A stretch of 33,699 nt of DNA from Pseudozyma flocculosa PF-1 (Eukaryota > Basidiomycota > Ustilaginomycetes > Ustilaginales > Ustilaginaceae), in NCBI RefSeq assembly GCF_000417875.1, contig NW_006920898.1, positions 86,508 through 120,206 of the forward strand, given 5' to 3'. The notes below the pieces were generated by a model. That model was not told the DNA's origin. It saw only the letters and a program-made list of their open reading frames with translations, and made no database searches. Shown here one piece after another: positions 29,530 to 33,699 of the stretch; the stretch's first letter is position 1, and each line of letters begins with the position of its first letter. A program made the translations under genes and the position numbers.

Positions 29530-30677
29530 ATGTCGCACCTCTTTTCGCAGCCCAGCAACCCGTACCTCGTCAAGGGCGTCGTCGACCTCTCGCAGAAGTC
29601 GTTCTGGATTGCCACCGCCTCGATCTGCTTCAACCCGCTCTACTGGAACATTGTCGCCCAGAACGGTGAGCTTGCCGGCGCGACGACGCGAGCAGCTTTG
29701 CAGCGGCCGTCGAGGCGCCTTGCCCGTGCCCTCGAGGATACTCGACTGACCCGCTACCCCTGCCTCATCTCGTTTGGCACCCTCCTCGCAGAGTACCACA
29801 ACAAGACCATCACCAAGATTCTCGGAGGCCGCCGATACCTCGGCTGCTACCTGCTCGCCGTCAGCATCTTTTCGCTCGGCATCATCCGCGACCACCTGTG
29901 AGCAGAGCCGGCTTCTTTCCGTTGGGGTGGCGCCCTTCCGACCCGCTGCCATCGCACCCACGTCGGCTCATCCGTCCTCGTCCTGGACCTCCTCCTCCTC
30001 CCCCTGCCTCTGCGGCTCTCCCTCTCGCCCCCTCTCCCTCGGCCGCTCGCAGCTACAATGTCGCCCTCAAGGACCAGCCCACCCACCCGCTGCTGCTCCA
30101 CCCCGCCGTCAAGCCCCTCGCCGCCGGCCTCTTCCTCTCGGGCAACGTCTTTGTCCTCAGCTCCATGTGGGCCCTCGGCGTGACGGGCACCTACCTCGGA
30201 GACTACTTTGGCATCCTCATGGACCACATGGTCACCGGCTTCCCCTTCAACACCATGAGCAACCCCATGTACTGGGGCTCCTCGATGAGCTTTGTCGCCG
30301 TCGCCCTCTGGTGAGTCAATCGCCGCTCGCCGCTCGCCATCGCCGGCTTGGCGGTGCTGCCTGTCCGGAGATCGTCTGCCTGCCTCGGCCCCCCCTAGAC
30401 CTGTTCCCGCTGACCGTCGTCGTTCTCGGCTCTTCCTCTTGTCTGCCACGCCGATCGTCCGTGCAGGTTCGGCAAGCCCGCCGGCCTCATCCTCAGCGTC
30501 CTCGTCGTCGTCGTCTACTCGATCGCGCTGCGCTACGAGGAGCCGTTCACCAACAACATTTACGCGCTGGCTGCCAAGCAGAAGAAGGCGGCCAAGGAGC
30601 GCGACGAGGCGCAGAGCGTCGACGGCCCCGCCGCCGGCACCCGCTCCCACTCGGCCACGCCGCGCAAGAGCCGCTGA
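29530..30677 (+). CDS. OPI3: Phospholipid methyltransferase Opi3 (PEMT-type)
   Basis: Four exons are joined by clean GT-AG introns: 29530-29665, 29792-29897, 30053-30310 and 30467-30677, giving 236 aa, close to the usual length of about 200-240. The enzyme uses S-adenosylmethionine to methylate phosphatidyl-N-methylethanolamine, and then the dimethyl form, to phosphatidylcholine in the ER membrane. Family signatures are present: FNPLYWNIVAQN, EYHNKT, GCYLLAVSIFSLGIIRDHL, the core LGVTGTYLGDYFGILMDHMV, GFPFNTMSNPMYWGS, and the cofactor-binding Glu pair E191-E192 in RYEEPF. About four membrane-spanning segments are expected and visible as hydrophobic blocks. The Lys/Ser-rich C-terminal tail (about 205-236) is soluble. 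The start is the first Met and fits the family N-terminus. All three intron phases restore conserved codons, so the model is firm. Confidence 0.95.
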
Positions 30678-32425
30678 GCCGGCCTGGGCAGGCCATCGTG
30701 TGGGCCGCAGCGAACGCTTCCGTTCTGCTGCCGTGTGGACCGGCAAGCGTTGAAGGCGACGACTTTCAACAGTCGACTGCGCATCCGCCCCGGTCCGCCG
30801 CGCCACCAGCTGCCCACTGCAACCGCCATCGCCGTTGAGTCGAAGGGCGGCCCTTGCTCCAGTTCGGACCAAGCCAGCGGCCGAGCCTTCCTCTTTTCCC
30901 CCCTTCTCCCCTCCTTCTCGACCCTGAACCATCCTCGTCGTGCGCTTCTTCTCCTTGTGTCTCTCCCACCCGCCCTCCTGTAGTCCACCCTCCCGAGCAT
31001 CCTGCATACCCTCTCCTTGGCCCGCTGCGCCCGCCTCGGTCACCTCAACTGTGTAATACTATGTGGCATTTCCCCTCTTGACCCCGCTTGGTGCGCGAAG
31101 CCGGGAATGCTGTCGGGCAAGAAGGTGCGATGGAGGGCGCAGGTGGTGGTGGTGGAAGAGCGAGATGTCCGTCGAGATGGCTTCGCGCTGGGAAGAGAGG
31201 TCGCCAGCCTACCAGCAAGGAGGGCGAGGGCGGGAGGCAGGCATCCTTGGCGTGGACCGTGCGCGCCTGCCATCCCGTCATCAGGCCGAGAAAAGGGCAG
31301 CCTAGGCCCGCCCAGCAGGCCAGCAGAGGGCGGGCGAGGCCGGCGCACCCCCTTTTTCGCTGCTGTGCCCTCGGATGCTGCTGCTGGCTCAGGAGGCGGT
31401 GCTCGCTCGCACGCCCAGCGCGGCCCCGCCCCGCCCCGCCCCGCCCCGCCCCGCCTCGCGCACGCACCGGCCGGGCCTGTGAACGGACAGGCCAGCCAGC
31501 CAGGCGGATTTGGGGGGAGCGAGACGAGCGAGCGAGCGACCGACGGGTCAGCGCACCGACCGGGCGATCCACCGCCAAACCAACCGACCCACCCCCGACC
31601 GACCCCAAGCAGGGCGAGCAAGCAAGCAAGCAAGCCAGGGCCAGGGCCAGGGCCACTCCGCGCGGCTGCCAACCAACCCAACCAACCCGACCATCCACCA
31701 GCCCAGCCAAGTCGACGGCAGCGATCACCATCATACCCAGCACCATCCATTATCCCAACCCGCGGTCACGCCGCCCATCTCCTTGTCGACCTCTCCTCGT
31801 GCGCTTCTTGCCTGCACCGTCGCCGCCGACGATCACAACCAGGGCTCCACCAGATCGAGCCATCTTCGACAACCTCATCCGCCCCTACTCTTGCTGCGTC
31901 GACGATTGGCGACTGCCGGCTGCATCGCGCCGCTGCTGTCGTCGCTTCCAGGACACCAAGCTTCGGCGCCCGCTCTCGAAGCCAAGTCCGCCGACTGACC
32001 GCCACGACCAACACCACGCTGCCTGGCACCCTTGGCCAACAGGTGACACCAGCCGCCGTCGGTCAGAGCTGATTAGCGCACCAGTGAACCCGACCTCTGC
32101 CAGGCACAGGTCTCCAGCCTGGTGTGGCAAAGGCAACAACCGACTCTCTTCCTTGTTGGACGGCCGCCAACGAGAAGCTGGCACCAGCAGGTGCACTCGT
32201 TCCAATCGCTCGCTCGCTGCCATCTGCAGGCGCTCCTACAACGCCGCCAGACACCTCGCCGGCCCGACTTATCGCGTTGCTCGCACGCACCTCGAAGCCA
32301 CATTGATCGGCAAGCCGATCCCTGAGCGTACATCCGTCGCCGCCTAGACGCGTGCTCTCCCACGCGCTCCATCTAGCCTAGACTCGACCCGGTTCGCTCG
32401 CCAGACTCGACCGAAACAAGACAAG
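30678..32425. other. Gene-free spacer, 1.75 kb, upstream of PKC1
   Basis: Long open frames cross this segment on both strands only because it is very GC-rich; none has recognisable protein features. It holds a (CCCCG)n run (separate entry), an (AGCA)n run at about 31618-31634, an AACC-rich patch at about 31670-31690, and a C/A/T-rich stretch up to 32425 that is the probable PKC1 leader. Confidence 0.5.
31423..31454 (+). repeat. (CCCCG)n pentanucleotide repeat
   Basis: About six perfect CCCCG units roughly 1 kb upstream of the PKC1 start. On the minus strand this is a G-rich run of four-G blocks. Confidence 0.85.
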
Positions 32426-33699
32426 ATGGCAGTGAGTACCGCCCAGCCTCCCGCAGGCGGAAGGTGAGCGCGCACCTCCAGCATGCTGACACCCGACCTT
32501 GTGCGACCCCACCCTTCCGCCCCCTCTTCCCCGCGATGCCTCTTGGCGCAGGACCCGACCGAGACCAAGGTGGCCGAGGTCTACGCCCGGATCCAGACCC
32601 AGCGTCGGATCATGGAGGGTAACCAGGCCTTGCGCGGCGCCACCAACAACCCGGACGTCATCCGCCAGGCCGAGTCTCAGATCCGCGAGGCCCAGAGGAA
32701 CATCTCGTATCTCGAGGAAAGCCTTCAGAGCCTCAAGACGCGACGGGCCAGCGGCGGCATGGCGCTCGGCGCTCGTACCGACAGCCCCGCCAGCACCGCG
32801 GGCAGCACCAACCCCGCCACCAGCCAGCAGAGCTTCGGATCCTCAAAGACCACGCTCGCCAGCTCCGTCTCGGGCGGCCGGCCCTACCCCGGCGACAGCA
32901 GCTCGTCGTACCGGGGATCGTCCAACCCCTCGTCGCCCAGCGTCTCGGCGCGGCGGTACGACGGCAGGACCCAGCCTCCGTCCGGCGCGGACATGGGCGC
33001 CGGTGGGCCAGACGGAGGGTCGTACTCGCAGTACGCCGGCCAGGGGCCCTATGGCGGCGGCCCCGGGGGTGCTGCAGCAGGAGGCGGGTACGGCCAGGGC
33101 GGATCGGAGGCGTGGCAGCCTGCCATGCAGAGGATGGGGACGAGCGCGAGGAAGCAGTACACGAACCTGGGTGAGTAGCGCGCAGCAGAGAGCCGGACGC
33201 TGCCGCCGGTCCGATGCCATGCGCGGGGGGCAGGAGAGGATGACCGACTGCGCCGTGATCCGAAGGCTGACCGACCTCCGAGCGCGATGCCCCTGTTCTC
33301 TCTGCCGCTCCTCGGCTTACGACTCGCAGACCTCATCAAGTACGACACGCCGCACACGACTGCCAAGATCTCGCGCATGCTGCACCAGCTCGAGTTCAAG
33401 CTGCAGATCGAGAAGCAGTACAAGATGGGCATCGACAAGATGGCCAAGCTGTACCAGGCCGAGGGCGACCGCAAGAGCAAAAACGACGCCGAGTCGAAGC
33501 GCGTCGAGAGCGCCAGCAAGATTGTGCTGCTGCAGCAGGCGCTCAAGCGGTACAAGCAGCTCCACGTCATGGAGGACGACGACGACGGCAGCGGCGGTAA
33601 CGGCCTGCCCGACTCGCTCGAGGACCGGCGGCAGAACCTGCGCAAGCCGCTGTCGGGCACGCTGCAGATCTCGGTGCGCAGCGCCCGCGACATTGACCA
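32426..33699 (+). CDS. PKC1: Protein kinase C (Pkc1), N-terminal part, cut by window edge
   Basis: Exons are 32426-32431, 32552-33170 and 33330 to beyond 33699. The first coding exon is only ATG GCA. About 331 residues are visible. HR1a covers about residues 3-65 (KVAEVYARIQTQRRIMEG, then SYLEESLQSLK). A Ser/Gly-rich linker runs from about 66 to 207. HR1b runs from about 209 to 287 (DLIKYDTPHTTAKISRML, then IVLLQQALKRYKQLHV). An acidic DDDDG patch follows, and a C2 domain begins near 316 (LSGTLQISVRSARDID) at the edge. HR1 pairs bind Rho1-GTP. Fungal Pkc1 then has C2, C1 and a kinase domain, which must lie to the right of the window. Pkc1 is the top kinase of the cell-wall integrity pathway. 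The start choice rests on the clean GTGAGT donor and in-frame join. Confidence 0.93.

Noticed and set aside
31088..32347. 419-codon plus-strand open frame upstream of PKC1
   Set aside because: Low-complexity Pro/Arg/Ser/Ala content, overlapping equally long frames on the other strand, and no splice link to PKC1.
1..33699. tRNA, rRNA, CRISPR array, telomere repeats or intact transposon
   Set aside because: Read by eye on both strands: no tRNA-like T-arm with matching acceptor stem, no spaced direct repeats of CRISPR type, no TTAGGG arrays, and no transposase or reverse transcriptase motifs. A dedicated covariance-model search was not possible.

Overview
The window is eukaryotic nuclear DNA from a fungus, most likely a basidiomycete and plausibly Ustilaginomycotina (smut-related). 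The evidence is high GC content with strongly G/C-biased third codon positions, genes split by short GT-AG introns of about 90-230 bases, large GC-rich intergenic gaps, and recognisable fungal genes: a Pkc1 N-terminus with two HR1 domains, an Opi3 phospholipid methyltransferase, an Ert1/AcuK-type zinc cluster regulator, a GH18 chitinase and a nucleolin/Nsr1. The clade is inferred from general gene character, not from an alignment. There are no operons. Splice models were read by eye from GT/AG sites, reading frame and protein continuity.

Layout, left to right. (1) 342-1947 (-), a nucleolin-like protein with acidic Ser/Asp tracts, two RRMs and an RGG tail. It is divergent from (2) 3414-6824 (+), a long mitochondrial PPR-type protein. 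Their shared 1.5 kb upstream region holds two perfect inverted repeats, one built on AAAAATTT, which resembles the ribosome-biogenesis RRPE element. (3) 6954-8243 (-), a D-2-hydroxyacid dehydrogenase. (4) 9737-11716 (-), a secreted GH18 chitinase with an unusual basic propeptide-like region and a long insertion in the barrel. (5) After a 2.9 kb gap rich in simple repeats, 14650-16887 (+), a protein with a split SigF-like/NTF2-like fold. A (TC)n microsatellite follows. (6) 18600-21915 (+), a P-loop protein with a nuclease-like C-terminus, resembling the Crinkler-type (CR) NTPase-nuclease families of basidiomycetes. Its reading frame is broken by an exonic frameshift near 20585.

(7) A 1.9 kb gene-free stretch carries a 71-base polypurine tract, a 38-bp tandem triplication and many tetranucleotide repeats. 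(8) 23779-26544 (+), the Ert1/AcuK-like Zn2Cys6-PAS regulator in five exons. It is convergent with (9) 26943-28817 (-), an unrecognised multi-exon gene. (10) 29530-30677 (+), OPI3, which makes phosphatidylcholine. (11) 32426-33699 (+), the 5' part of PKC1, cut by the window edge.

Most genes are core metabolism, RNA processing or cell-wall housekeeping. PKC1 (cell-wall integrity signalling), the chitinase (wall remodelling) and OPI3 (membrane lipid) act on the cell surface, but nothing suggests co-regulation. The most unusual locus is the broken CR-like NTPase/nuclease gene with its flanking repeat-rich desert. I saw no tRNA, rRNA, CRISPR array or intact transposon.
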